Shown: positions 36,633 to 43,539, counted from the stretch's first letter. The stretch is 64,000 nt of DNA from Microbacterium stercoris (GCF_017592545.1 NZ_JAGFOA010000002.1:663924-727923), one strand, 5' to 3'. Notes: a model not told the origin generated them from the sequence alone. A program made the numbers and translations.

Positions 36633-37235
36633 GTGGCGCACTACATCTATCTCGTCCGTCATGGCGAGCAGCAGGACGCCGAGCACGGCATGGAGGACGG
36701 CCCGCTCTCTCCGCGAGGTCGTCGTCAGGCGGAGCTCCTCGCCGACCGCCTCTCGGGCATCCCGTTCGACAACGTGTGGCACTCACCGCTCGTGCGCGCC
36801 TCCGACACGGCTCGGATCATCGCCGAGCGCATGCCCGCGATCACGCCCGAGCCGCACGCCCTCCTCTTCGACTGCGTGCCCACGGGCATGACCGACGAGA
36901 CGCCCTCGGCGTTCGAGCCCTTCTTCGGATCCGTCACCGAGGCGCAGATCGAGGCCGGCAGCGCGCAGATGGCCGACGCGGTGGGTGAGTTCCTCGTCCG
37001 CAAGAAGGGCGACGTGCATGAGCTGCTCATCACCCACAACTTCGTGATCTCGTGGTTCGTGCGCGAGGTGCTCGGCGCGCCGGAGTGGCGCTGGATGACC
37101 CTCAACCAGGCCAACTGCGGCCTCACGGTCATCGCCCAGCGCCAGGGCCGCCCCTGGACGCTCCTGACGCACAACGACCTCGCCCACCTCCCGGTCGAGC
37201 TCCGCACGGGCCTCCCGGAGCAGTACACCTACTGA
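36633..37235 (+). CDS. Histidine phosphatase family protein
   Basis: A 200-residue phosphoglycerate mutase-like phosphatase. The phospho-acceptor His lies in LVRHGEQQD at about 7-15. The second-shell Arg is in PLVRASDTARI at about 53-63, and the second catalytic His in ITHNFVISWF at about 132-141. The catalytic set is complete. The GTG start has GAGGTGAGG just upstream. The substrate is not identifiable. It is the last ordinary gene before the repeat-rich region. Confidence 0.87.
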   Translation: MAHYIYLVRHGEQQDAEHGMEDGPLSPRGRRQAELLADRLSGIPFDNVWHSPLVRASDTARIIAERMPAITPEPHALLFDCVPTGMTDETPSAFEPFFGSVTEAQIEAGSAQMADAVGEFLVRKKGDVHELLITHNFVISWFVREVLGAPEWRWMTLNQANCGLTVIAQRQGRPWTLLTHNDLAHLPVELRTGLPEQYTY

Positions 37236-37251
37236 CGCGCGCGGGCCGGCC

Positions 37252-37670
37252 GGCGCCCGGAACGGGAGGGGATCCCGCAAGCTGAGGGCCTGATCCGCGA
37301 TCCGGGTCCTCCCGTTGTGTGATTCCCTCCCGCTTCGCGCCCGGTGCCGCCCGCTTGGGCCCGCCCCGGCGCCCGGACGGGAGGGGATCCCGCATCCGGA
37401 GGGCCTGATCCGCGATCCGGATCCTCCCGCTGCGTGATTCCCTCCGGCCTCGCGCCCGGTGCCGCCAACCTCGTCCCCGGAAGGGGAGGGCATCCCGGAT
37501 CGGGAGGGCCTGATCCGCGATCCGGGTCCTCCCGATGCGTGATCCCCTCCCGCTTCGCGCCCGGTGCCGGCCACCCCGGCGCCCGGAACGGGAGGGCATC
37601 CCGGATCCGGAGGGCCTGATCCGGGATCCGGATCCTCCAGCTGCGGGATCCCCTCCCGCTCCGCCCGGCT
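37252..37670. repeat. Four tandem copies of a nested palindromic repeat
   Basis: The 434 bases between the phosphatase gene and the first gene remnant contain no gene. They hold four units of about 116, 104, 106 and 93 bp (starting near 37252, 37368, 37472 and 37578). Each unit has an outer inverted pair (GGGAGGG-GATCCCGCA against TGTGTGATTCCCTCCC) enclosing an inner one (GAGGGCCTGATC against GATCCGGGTCCTC), joined by a CGCGCCCGGTGCCG linker. Each could fold into a long two-tier hairpin. The units are 80-90% alike by eye, with compensating-looking changes in the arms. Function unknown; the architecture is like REP/BIME elements. Confidence 0.85.
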
Positions 37671-37738
37671 CAGACGAGCGTCTTGGCGTACCGGCGCGTC
37701 GCGTCGGGGTTGTCGTTGGATCGCCTGGCCGGTCGTTA
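37670..37738 (-). pseudogene. Remnant of an acetyltransferase 3' end
   Basis: On the minus strand a stop-bounded frame encodes only SNDNPDATRRYAKTLV and a few upstream residues. This is nearly the C-terminus (NDNPNATRWYAKTLA) of the complete acetyltransferase at 39289-39756. Everything upstream of the tail is gone. Confidence 0.65.
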
Positions 37739-37740
37739 CG

Positions 37741-37933
37741 TTAGCGCGCCTCGTCGATGACGCCCATCAACCGCTCGAAGACGTCCGCATCGAATCCAGT
37801 GATGCTGTGGAGGTCTTCTTCAAATGCCGGATTCGAGGTGATAGACGGTGATGAACAGCCCGGCCCGAAGAATCCTTATCTCCTCAGATGTAACGAGAAA
37901 GTCTCCGTGGGGCAGCTGTTGCATGCTGGTCAT
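37741..37933 (-). pseudogene. Frameshifted small gene
   Basis: From an ATG at 37933 the minus strand reads MTSMQQLPHGDFLVTSEEIR and on to YHLESGI, stopping after 37 residues at 37820. A second frame continues without a break with NPAFEEDLHSITGF and then DADVFERLMGVIDEAR to a TAA at 37741. The two parts look like one protein of about 65 residues split by a single-base change near 37843. The pattern (LVTSEEIR ... TGFDADVFERL) resembles short helical hypothetical proteins, but I cannot name a family. The change could be a real mutation or a sequencing error. Confidence 0.6.
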
Positions 37934-37981
37934 GATATTGCCGTTGTTCCGGCGGACGCGTGCTTTCCGTGAATGAGAACC

Positions 37982-38269
37982 TTACGCGTCACACAGTCGC
38001 GTTGGGGTATTCGTCGTTTGATGTCCGGGCGGTACGACCGTTGACTTCGCGGTGATCCCGACAATCAGAGCGAGGCCCCCGAGCAGCGCAATGAGGGTAG
38101 CGATGACCATTCCAGTAGCGTCCGCGGGAACCATCGCGCACCCCGCGGATGACTCCTCGTACGGACACGCGCGCCACGGCTGGAAGAAAAACACAACCGT
38201 GGCGACGCCGCCGAAGACTGCGAGCGAAGCTCCGCAGGTAACCAACCTGCCACGTGTCTTCGGCTTCAT
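37982..38269 (-). CDS. Small two-helix membrane protein, hypothetical
   Basis: A 95-residue protein with membrane helices at about 9-29 and about 53-72. The extracytoplasmic loop between them holds two Cys (RACPYEESSAGCAM). The N-terminus is short and positive (MKPKTRGR). GGGTGAGGGC lies before the ATG. The last about 15 residues are in a different frame from a partial copy of the D-N-P-N-A tail (NDEYPNATV, stop at 37989), which suggests a frameshift near the 3' end. The base composition is lower in G+C than surrounding core genes. No family recognised. Confidence 0.6.
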   Translation of the reverse strand: MKPKTRGRLVTCGASLAVFGGVATVVFFFQPWRACPYEESSAGCAMVPADATGMVIATLIALLGGLALIVGITAKSTVVPPGHQTTNTPTRLCDA

Positions 38270-38317
38270 GCCCTCACCCTACGAGAACCCGCGGAGGGAC
38301 ACGCTGGGCGCTCGCGC

Positions 38318-38368
38318 TCAGACGAGCGTTTTGTCGTACCAGCGCGTCGCGTTGGGGTTGTCGTGCAT
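38318..38368 (-). pseudogene. Remnant of an acetyltransferase 3' end
   Basis: A 16-codon minus-strand segment encodes MHDNPNATRWYDKTLV and a stop. Its DNA is nearly identical to the 3' end of the complete acetyltransferase gene at 39289-39756. No further acetyltransferase sequence precedes it. It overlaps the last base of the next gene's stop codon. Confidence 0.65.
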
Positions 38369-38670
38369 CATTCGACGGTCCCGGTTCCGACGACCTGTGG
38401 TCCTTCGAGGACATCGAACTCGACACCTGGTCGTAGTGCGCTGTAGTCGATTTCGTAGAGCGGAACCAGCACTACGGTCGTGCGTTCGCCAGGATGGATC
38501 AGGTCGGACGCATCACTGTGAAATGTCACGCCCAGCAGCGCTTCATGTCCGCGCACTCGAAGATGAGGGTGGTATTCGCCATTCAAGCCCGCGGCAGTCT
38601 TGCGCCCGCCATCCGCGGCAGATCGCATCGCCACAGTCGCGGGCATCAACGGGCGACGCGCTTGACTCAT
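38368..38670 (-). CDS. EF-Tu C-terminal-domain-like small protein
   Basis: A 100-residue protein. After a basic, Ala-rich N-terminus, residues about 30-100 look like a small beta-barrel related to the C-terminal domain of elongation factor Tu: YHPHLRVRGHEALLGVTF, HPGERTTVVLVPL, YSALRPGVEFDVLEGPQVVGTGTV. Stand-alone proteins with this domain occur in actinobacteria without a defined function. The gene is AT-richer than its core neighbours and is flanked on both sides by gene remnants. It is probably real but function is unknown. The start could be an internal ATG. Confidence 0.6.
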   Translation of the reverse strand: MSQARRPLMPATVAMRSAADGGRKTAAGLNGEYHPHLRVRGHEALLGVTFHSDASDLIHPGERTTVVLVPLYEIDYSALRPGVEFDVLEGPQVVGTGTVE

Positions 38671-38700
38671 GTCGGCATTATCGCTGGCGCGAGCGCGCCA

Positions 38701-38784
38701 TCAGAGCACCTTCCGCAACCACACAGGCGCGTTCGGGTTGTCGCGGTTCGAGGCGTATCCAAGCCATGCCTCCGGAGCAGGCGA
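38701..38784 (-). pseudogene. In-frame tail beyond the stop codon of the next gene
   Basis: On the minus strand, the 27 codons that follow the TAG of the membrane-protein gene at 38785-39258 stay in the same frame. They encode APEAWLGYASNRDNPNAPVW and LRKVL, then a TGA. This carries the same D-N-P-N-A tail seen in the other remnants. Either the TAG is a premature stop that cut off a natural C-terminus, or the tail belonged to another gene. Confidence 0.6.
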
Positions 38785-39258
38785 CTACCTCCACGTTCCG
38801 CGCCACTTCCGCAGTTGCATCACAGCGGTGCCACCTCCGAGAGCGACGAGGATCCAAGGGGCGACGGGTTCCAGCATCGCTCCAGTGGAGCTGTGAACGA
38901 TGTTGCTATCAGCGTCGTTGAGGACTCCGGTCGGCTGGTACTGCGCCCGAGCCATTCCGTCGGATCCGGGCGTCCCATCCAGCGCGACACCCGTGAGGCG
39001 AATCTCGCCGTCGTCGCTCAGCCAGGTGCCGATGCTCTGGCAGCGGTGTCGGATGCCGCCGCCGGTACAGCTCTCTTCGGTGAACGTTCCCCAATGCCTC
39101 GGCTCATCGGCGTCGAGCGCGACTGCCACCCCGACGACTACGCCGACGAACGTCGTCACGGTCATCGCGACGAGGAATAACGCGCGACCGGCGATGATGA
39201 GCCAATGCCACCCGCGCGCTCGCTGTCGAGGAAGACGACGGTGGCGTACGCGACTCAC
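38785..39258 (-). CDS. Membrane protein with an extracytoplasmic beta domain, possibly truncated
   Basis: A 157-residue protein with a basic N-terminus, a membrane helix at about 20-48, an outside domain at about 50-130 and a second helix at about 132-148. The outside domain contains a Cys pair (SCTGGGIRHRC) and beta-type sequence such as GTWLSDDGEIRLTGVALDG and ARAQYQPTGVLND. It starts at GTG and stops at TAG, but the frame continues for 27 more codons with a conserved-looking tail. I do not know the family's function. It lies in the AT-richer cluster next to the acetyltransferase gene. Confidence 0.65.
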   Translation of the reverse strand: MSRVRHRRLPRQRARGWHWLIIAGRALFLVAMTVTTFVGVVVGVAVALDADEPRHWGTFTEESCTGGGIRHRCQSIGTWLSDDGEIRLTGVALDGTPGSDGMARAQYQPTGVLNDADSNIVHSSTGAMLEPVAPWILVALGGGTAVMQLRKWRGTWR

Positions 39259-39288
39259 GCCGTGAGCCTAAGACCGGGAGTCACGGGC

Positions 39289-39756
39289 TCAGGCGAGCGT
39301 CTTGGCGTACCAGCGCGTCGCGTTGGGATTGTCGTTGTAGGGCTCGATCTGCTCGAAGCCCGTGCGGGCGTACAGCGAGGCTGCGGCCTCGAGAGTGTGG
39401 TGGGTGTCGAGCAAGAGCTCCCGGGCACCCCAGGAGCGGGCGCGGGCCTCGAGCTCCTCGATGAGCAGGCGGCCGGCGCCGAGTCCGCGGGCGGCCGGGC
39501 GCGTGTAGACGTGCTTGATCTCGAAGCGCGGGCCGGCAGGTCCGTCGGCGATGCGCCGCACGGCGCCGCATCCGATCAGCCCTCGCTCACTGTGCTCGAT
39601 GAGCAGCAGCACGCCATCGGGCTCGCGGAACGCGTCGGGTCCGGGCAGCACCGGGCGGTAGTCGCCGGGGAAGCCGGCGGCGCGCTCGGCGAAGTACTCG
39701 ACGATCAGTTCGCGGGCGTCGGGGTCGGTAGGGGAGGCGGCGCGGAACGACATCAC
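39289..39756 (-). CDS. GNAT family N-acetyltransferase
   Basis: A 155-residue acetyl-CoA-dependent acetyltransferase. The acetyl-CoA site is in VYTRPAARGLGAGRLLIEEL at about 83-102 (R/Q-x-x-G-x-G/A), preceded by GCGAVRRI and followed by LLLDTHHTLEAAASLYARTGF at about 115-135. The C-terminal YNDNPNATRWYAKTL is typical of this GNAT branch. The DNA of that tail occurs in additional partial copies to the left (37670, 38318, and more weakly 37989 and 38701). The start is GTG at 39756, seven bases after a minus-strand TACGCT, or the next-codon ATG. Substrate unknown. Confidence 0.87.
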   Translation of the reverse strand: MMSFRAASPTDPDARELIVEYFAERAAGFPGDYRPVLPGPDAFREPDGVLLLIEHSERGLIGCGAVRRIADGPAGPRFEIKHVYTRPAARGLGAGRLLIEELEARARSWGARELLLDTHHTLEAAASLYARTGFEQIEPYNDNPNATRWYAKTLA

Positions 39757-39805
39757 ATCTTCGAGCGTACGACTGTCGGCGAGCGGATCGGTTGAACCGC
39801 GAACC

Positions 39806-39811
39806 TAGGAT
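39806..39811 (+). promoter_or_regulatory. -10 hexamer of the dapB promoter
   Basis: TAGGAT ends six bases before the dapB ATG. The intervening GGAGGC could also serve as a ribosome site on a longer transcript, so leaderless initiation is likely but not certain. Confidence 0.4.
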
Positions 39812-39817
39812 GGAGGC

Positions 39818-40624
39818 ATGACGACACGGATCGCGCTGGTCGGCGGAAACGGCAAGCTCGGCGGCATCATCCACCAGGTGATCGACGAGCTCGACGGCTT
39901 CGAGGTCACCGCGGTGCTCGGCTCGCGCAGCGATCTGTCCGAGCTCGACGGCGCGGACGTTGTGGTCGATGCGTCGACGCCGGCCGTGAGCATCGACGTG
40001 GTGCGCGCGGCGATCGAGCGCGGCCTCAACGTGCTGGTCGGCACCAGCGGCTGGTCGGCCGAGCGCATCGCTCTGGTGCGTCCGCTGGTCGAGGCAGCCG
40101 GAACGGGCGTCGTCTTCATCCCCAACTTCTCGCTTGGATCCGTCATCGGCAGCGCCATCGCCGCCGCGTCCTCGCGCTTCTTCCCGTTCGCCGAGATCGT
40201 CGAGGCGCACCGGGACACGAAGATCGATTCGCCCAGCGGCACCGCGGTGCGCACGGCCGAGCTGATCGCCGCGGCGCGCGCGACGCCTGTCGAGGCGCCC
40301 TATGCGGATCAGCGGGCCCGCGGCCAGCAGGTCGCGAGCGTGCCGGTGCACTCGCTGCGACGCCCGGGCGTCGTCGCGAAGCAGGAGGCGATCCTGTCGG
40401 GCCCGGGGGAGTCGCTGACGATCGTGCACGACACCACCGACCCGGCCGCGGCGTACGCGGCCGGCATCGCGATCGCGGTGCGGAACGTGCTCGACGTGCG
40501 CGGTGTGGTCGTGGGACTGGAGAGCTTCATCGACATCGGGATCGGATCGCCGCAGGCGGCTTCGTCGGGCCCTGTCGCCGAGGAGGGCACGCCCGGTCAG
40601 GTGGCGCGGGTGACCAGCGCGTGA
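39818..40624 (+). CDS. dapB: 4-hydroxy-tetrahydrodipicolinate reductase
   Basis: Reduces (2S,4S)-4-hydroxy-tetrahydrodipicolinate with NAD(P)H in the diaminopimelate/lysine pathway, in the cytosol. It is 268 residues, the family length. The dinucleotide loop GGNGKLG is at about 9-15. The catalytic region reads EAHRDTKIDSPSGTA at about 128-142, with His and Lys in the expected places and the substrate loop PSGTA. dapA (47361) and dapF (59991) are also in the window but not adjacent. The next gene overlaps its stop (GTGA), so the two are coupled. Confidence 0.94.
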   Translation: MTTRIALVGGNGKLGGIIHQVIDELDGFEVTAVLGSRSDLSELDGADVVVDASTPAVSIDVVRAAIERGLNVLVGTSGWSAERIALVRPLVEAAGTGVVFIPNFSLGSVIGSAIAAASSRFFPFAEIVEAHRDTKIDSPSGTAVRTAELIAAARATPVEAPYADQRARGQQVASVPVHSLRRPGVVAKQEAILSGPGESLTIVHDTTDPAAAYAAGIAIAVRNVLDVRGVVVGLESFIDIGIGSPQAASSGPVAEEGTPGQVARVTSA

Positions 40625-41073
40625 GTGCTCGCATCGGCGTGGCCGTGATGGCCATCGTCCTCGCCCTCTACATCGCCCTCGTCGGCTGGCGCTCCGTGCA
40701 GCTGTTCCAGACGGGCGAACCCGTGGCCGTCGCCATGGCGACCGCTCTCGTGGTGCTGCCCGTGATCGCCGTATGGGCGCTGGGACGCGAGCTGTGGTTC
40801 GGCTGGCGCGCGGATCAGCTGGCCCGTCGGCTCGAATCGGAGGGCGGGCTTCCCGAGGAGATCGTCGCCACCACCCCCAGCGGGCGTCCGACCCGCGCCG
40901 AGGGCGACGCCGTCTTCCCGCGCTACAAGGCCGACGTCGAGACGAGCCCGCAGGACTGGAAGGCGTGGTTCCGCCTCAGCCTGGCTTACGACGCGGCCGG
41001 CGACCGCCGCCGCGCTCGTTCGGCCGTGCGAGAGGCCATCCGCCTGGAGCGCACGGAGCGCCGGGGCCGCTGA
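40621..41073 (+). CDS. Membrane protein with a TPR-like C-terminus, coupled to dapB
   Basis: A 150-residue protein with two membrane helices (about 5-22 and about 35-55). Its cytosolic part ends in a TPR-like pair of helices (DWKAWFRLSLAYDAAGDRRRARSAVREAIRLE, about 113-144). It starts at GTG overlapping the dapB stop. I do not recognise a named family, but similar small proteins follow dapB in related actinobacteria. The extreme 3' end lies in a short tandem duplication that includes the stop codon. Confidence 0.78.
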   Translation: MSARIGVAVMAIVLALYIALVGWRSVQLFQTGEPVAVAMATALVVLPVIAVWALGRELWFGWRADQLARRLESEGGLPEEIVATTPSGRPTRAEGDAVFPRYKADVETSPQDWKAWFRLSLAYDAAGDRRRARSAVREAIRLERTERRGR

Positions 41074-41114
41074 GCGCACGGAGCGCCTGGACCACGGAGC
41101 GCCGGGGCCGCTGA
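41047..41114 (+). repeat. Short direct repeats spanning a stop codon
   Basis: A 22-base segment ending in the stop codon of the preceding gene (41052-41073; begins CACGGAGCGCC, ends GCCGCTGA) is repeated perfectly at 41093-41114. A related 16-base unit (GAGCGCACGGAGCGCC) occurs at 41047 and 41072. It looks like a recent slippage duplication of the gene's 3' end. Confidence 0.75.
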
Positions 41115-41140
41115 AGGCGCAGGGCGCGGTGGATCCCGCG

Positions 41141-42025
41141 TCAGGCCGGGATCGCCGCCGCGACCGCATCCTCCACGGTGCGATGGCGGAACGAGAACCC
41201 GGAGGCCGTGAGCGCGTCGGGCTCGACCAGCGCATCGCTGAGCAGCAGGCCGTCGGCGAAGGAGCGTCCGAGTGCGGCACGCAGGGCGAAGGCCGGCGCG
41301 GGCACGAGGAACGGCTTCTGCATGCGCATCGCCACCGCGAAGCCGAGGTCGTTCGCGGTCGCCCGGGTGGGCCCCGCGAGATTCACCGGACCGGTCAGAT
41401 CCTTGTCGATCACATGCAGGATCGCCGCGACCTCGTCATCGAGGGAGATCCACGGCCACACCTGCGTTCCCGGGCCGATCGGGCCGGCAACGCCCGCACG
41501 CGTGAGGGCGATCAGCGGCTTGAGCACGCCCGCGGGGTGCACAACGGGCGCCGTGCGCAGCAGCGCCACCCGATCGCCCGCGATGAGGGCGGCCCGCTCC
41601 CAGTCGACGCAGAGGTCGGCGAGGAATCCCCGCCCGCGTCCGGTCGCCTCACTGATGCGCACTCCCGGTCGCGAACCGTAGAAACCGACGCCGCTGGCCG
41701 AGACGAGCAGGGGGCGTTCTGCGGGGGGCAGCGCGTCGATCGCCCGCGCGAGCGTGCGCGTGGGGGTGAGTCGCGACCACAGCATCGTGCTCCGATAGGA
41801 GCGCGTCCACGGGATGCGCCCGATGGAGGCCCCGTTCAGGCCGACGACCGCGTCGGCGGAGGCGACCAGCGACGGATCCAGGGGACCGTCGTGCAGCCAG
41901 CGCACCTCATCCGGTGCGGTCGCCGGATGGCGCACAAGACGGGTCACACGATCGCCGCGCTCCCGCAGGGACGCGACGAGGGCGCGCCCGATGAGACCGG
42001 ACGCGCCCCCGATGACGATGTGCAT
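41141..42025 (-). CDS. TIGR01777 family NAD(P)-dependent epimerase/oxidoreductase
   Basis: A 294-residue short-chain dehydrogenase-fold protein of the SDR39U1/TIGR01777 family (YfcH-like). The dinucleotide loop IGGASGLIGRALV is at about 4-16. VGLNGASIGR at about 62-71, SASGVGFYGS (Tyr) at about 107-116 and the C-terminal DUF1731 segment (PAFALRAALGRSFADGLLLSDALVEPDALTASGFSFRH) follow. The biochemical role of the family is not well defined. It lies three bases from the OsmC gene stop-to-start, so the two are an operon, transcribed OsmC first. Confidence 0.87.
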   Translation of the reverse strand: MHIVIGGASGLIGRALVASLRERGDRVTRLVRHPATAPDEVRWLHDGPLDPSLVASADAVVGLNGASIGRIPWTRSYRSTMLWSRLTPTRTLARAIDALPPAERPLLVSASGVGFYGSRPGVRISEATGRGRGFLADLCVDWERAALIAGDRVALLRTAPVVHPAGVLKPLIALTRAGVAGPIGPGTQVWPWISLDDEVAAILHVIDKDLTGPVNLAGPTRATANDLGFAVAMRMQKPFLVPAPAFALRAALGRSFADGLLLSDALVEPDALTASGFSFRHRTVEDAVAAAIPA

Positions 42026-42028
42026 GGC

Positions 42029-42451
42029 TCAGGCCAGCGTCGCCTCGAGCGTGATGGTGATGCCCGCGAGCGCCTGCGACACCGGGCAGCCCGACTTCGC
42101 CTCCTCCGCGAGCGCGGCGAACTTCTCGGCGTCCAGGCCCGGCACGACCGCGCTGACGTTGAGGTGGCTGCCCGTGATGCCCGTACCCGGCTTGAACGTG
42201 ACCGATGCCGTGGTGTCGAGCTTCTCGGGCGGGGTGCCGTTCTGGGAGAGCGCGTGCGAGAACGCCATGCTGAAGCAGGAGGCATGCGCCGCCGCGATGA
42301 GCTCCTCGGGCGTGGTGGTCGAGTCCGATCCCTCGGAGCGCGCCTTCCAGTTGACCGGGAAGGTGCCGATGCCGGAGGCGAACGAGACGGATCCGGATCC
42401 CTCGGTGAGGCTTCCAGCCCAGGCGGTGGTGGCTTCGCTGGTGACGGTCAT
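42029..42451 (-). CDS. OsmC family peroxiredoxin
   Basis: A 140-residue OsmC/Ohr-type thiol peroxidase that reduces organic hydroperoxides. The reactive Cys is in AAHASCFSMAF at about 51-61 and the resolving Cys in KSGCPVSQALAG at about 120-131. This Cys pair and the spacing are complete. The N-terminus (GSVSFASGIGTFPVNWKAR) is more OsmC-like than Ohr-like. It is cytosolic and lies just upstream of the TIGR01777 gene on the same strand. Confidence 0.88.
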   Translation of the reverse strand: MTVTSEATTAWAGSLTEGSGSVSFASGIGTFPVNWKARSEGSDSTTTPEELIAAAHASCFSMAFSHALSQNGTPPEKLDTTASVTFKPGTGITGSHLNVSAVVPGLDAEKFAALAEEAKSGCPVSQALAGITITLEATLA

Positions 42452-42543
42452 AACGTCCTCCGATTCGGGGATGAGCGGGTGTCGGCGCCAGCCTATCGAC
42501 CAGCGCGGATCACGTCACCGGCCTCGGAGGACGGGCGCGTCGC

Positions 42544-43035
42544 TCAGGCGGCGCGTTCCCGCCCGAGGACACCGGCGCGCTGCAGCAGCAGGTAGAGCTG
42601 GCAGCCGAGGCAGAAGGCGAACGCGGCGTTGAGGAAGGCCGCCACCAGCGCCATCGCCGCCGCGATGGGCAGCGCCCAGGGCACACCGATCAGGTGAAGG
42701 ATCAGGCCGAGGCCGGTCACGAGCAGACCGACCCCCTGCGCGAAGCGCGGCGGTCGCGGATCCTCGAGCTCCGCCGGGGGCGCCAGCCGCGGGCGCACGA
42801 CCTTCCGGAACAGCAGGCCCCACGGAGCCGTCGACGGCGAGGCGACGCCCCACACGAACAGCAGCGCCACCACCAGCACGGCCAGGAAGCCCGCATCGGC
42901 GACGCGGGCGCCCAGGTCGGCGGCCGGCGGTGCGGTGATCAGGGCGAGGAACGTGGCGACGACGAGCAGCACAGTGGTGATCGTCGCGGCGAAGCGCGGA
43001 CCGCGCGGGTCGATGCCGGCGGGAGTCTCAGGCAT
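42544..43035 (-). CDS. DUF4395 family membrane protein
   Basis: A 163-residue membrane protein with about four hydrophobic segments (about 17-37, 46-66, 105-120 and 124-140), matching DUF4395. The C-terminus has the conserved AAFLNAAFAFCLGCQLYLLL, with a Cys-x-x-Cys (CLGC) facing the membrane, as is usual for the family. The start overlaps the end of the thioredoxin gene by eight bases. DUF4395 and thioredoxin-like pairs are common in actinobacteria and suggest a thiol-redox role. Confidence 0.82.
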   Translation of the reverse strand: MPETPAGIDPRGPRFAATITTVLLVVATFLALITAPPAADLGARVADAGFLAVLVVALLFVWGVASPSTAPWGLLFRKVVRPRLAPPAELEDPRPPRFAQGVGLLVTGLGLILHLIGVPWALPIAAAMALVAAFLNAAFAFCLGCQLYLLLQRAGVLGRERAA

Positions 43036-43471
43036 GTGCGGTCTCCAGGATGGTGTCGAGCTCGCGGATGACCTCATCGCGGCGAGGCGCACCGGCGATC
43101 CGGGCGCGCACGGTGCCGGCGGCGTCGACGAGCAGAGTGGTCGGGGTCTGCAGCACGTGGAACCGCTTCGCGAGATCCGGGCGGTGTGTCAGGTCGACGT
43201 CGACGTGGGTCACGCCCTCGCGCTGCTGCGCGATGCCGCCGAGTACGCGCCGCGTCTGCGGGCATCGCGTGCAGAACTCGGTGCTGAACTGGACGAGCGT
43301 CGCATCCGACCCGAATTCCGAGGCGTCCCTGCCGAGGGCGGTCGCGGTCGCGTGCTCCCTCTCGCGCGCGCGGTGGCGCACATGCCCGTCGCGATGACGC
43401 AGCACTACGCCGACGGTCGTGCCGACGAGCACGATCGCGGCCAGCACGATGAGCGCGGCGACGGGGTCCAT
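43028..43471 (-). CDS. Membrane-anchored thioredoxin-like protein
   Basis: A 147-residue protein with an N-terminal membrane helix (about 3-25) and a thioredoxin fold. The active site is FCTRCP (Cys67, Cys70), followed by the cis-Pro in LQTPTTLLVDAAG. The C-x-x-C loop differs from the CGPC of true thioredoxins. It is translationally linked to the DUF4395 gene, whose product also has a Cys-x-x-Cys, so the two may exchange electrons. An in-frame GTG at 43495 would lengthen it by eight residues. No SD is evident at either start. Confidence 0.8.
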   Translation of the reverse strand: MDPVAALIVLAAIVLVGTTVGVVLRHRDGHVRHRAREREHATATALGRDASEFGSDATLVQFSTEFCTRCPQTRRVLGGIAQQREGVTHVDVDLTHRPDLAKRFHVLQTPTTLLVDAAGTVRARIAGAPRRDEVIRELDTILETAHA

Positions 43472-43539
43472 AGCGGCGACGATATCCCGGGCCACCGGGA
43501 GGAGGGGCCGGATCCGGTCGCCCTCGTAACAGTGTGAAA

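Noticed and set aside
37252-37670. CRISPR array or an rRNA/tRNA remnant
   Set aside because: Units of about 105 bp without variable spacers, and no tRNA-like cloverleaf; nested inverted repeats explain the pattern.
37757-37972. A 71-residue plus-strand frame
   Set aside because: It has no ribosome site or recognisable fold, and the opposite strand contains a better, though frameshifted, gene.
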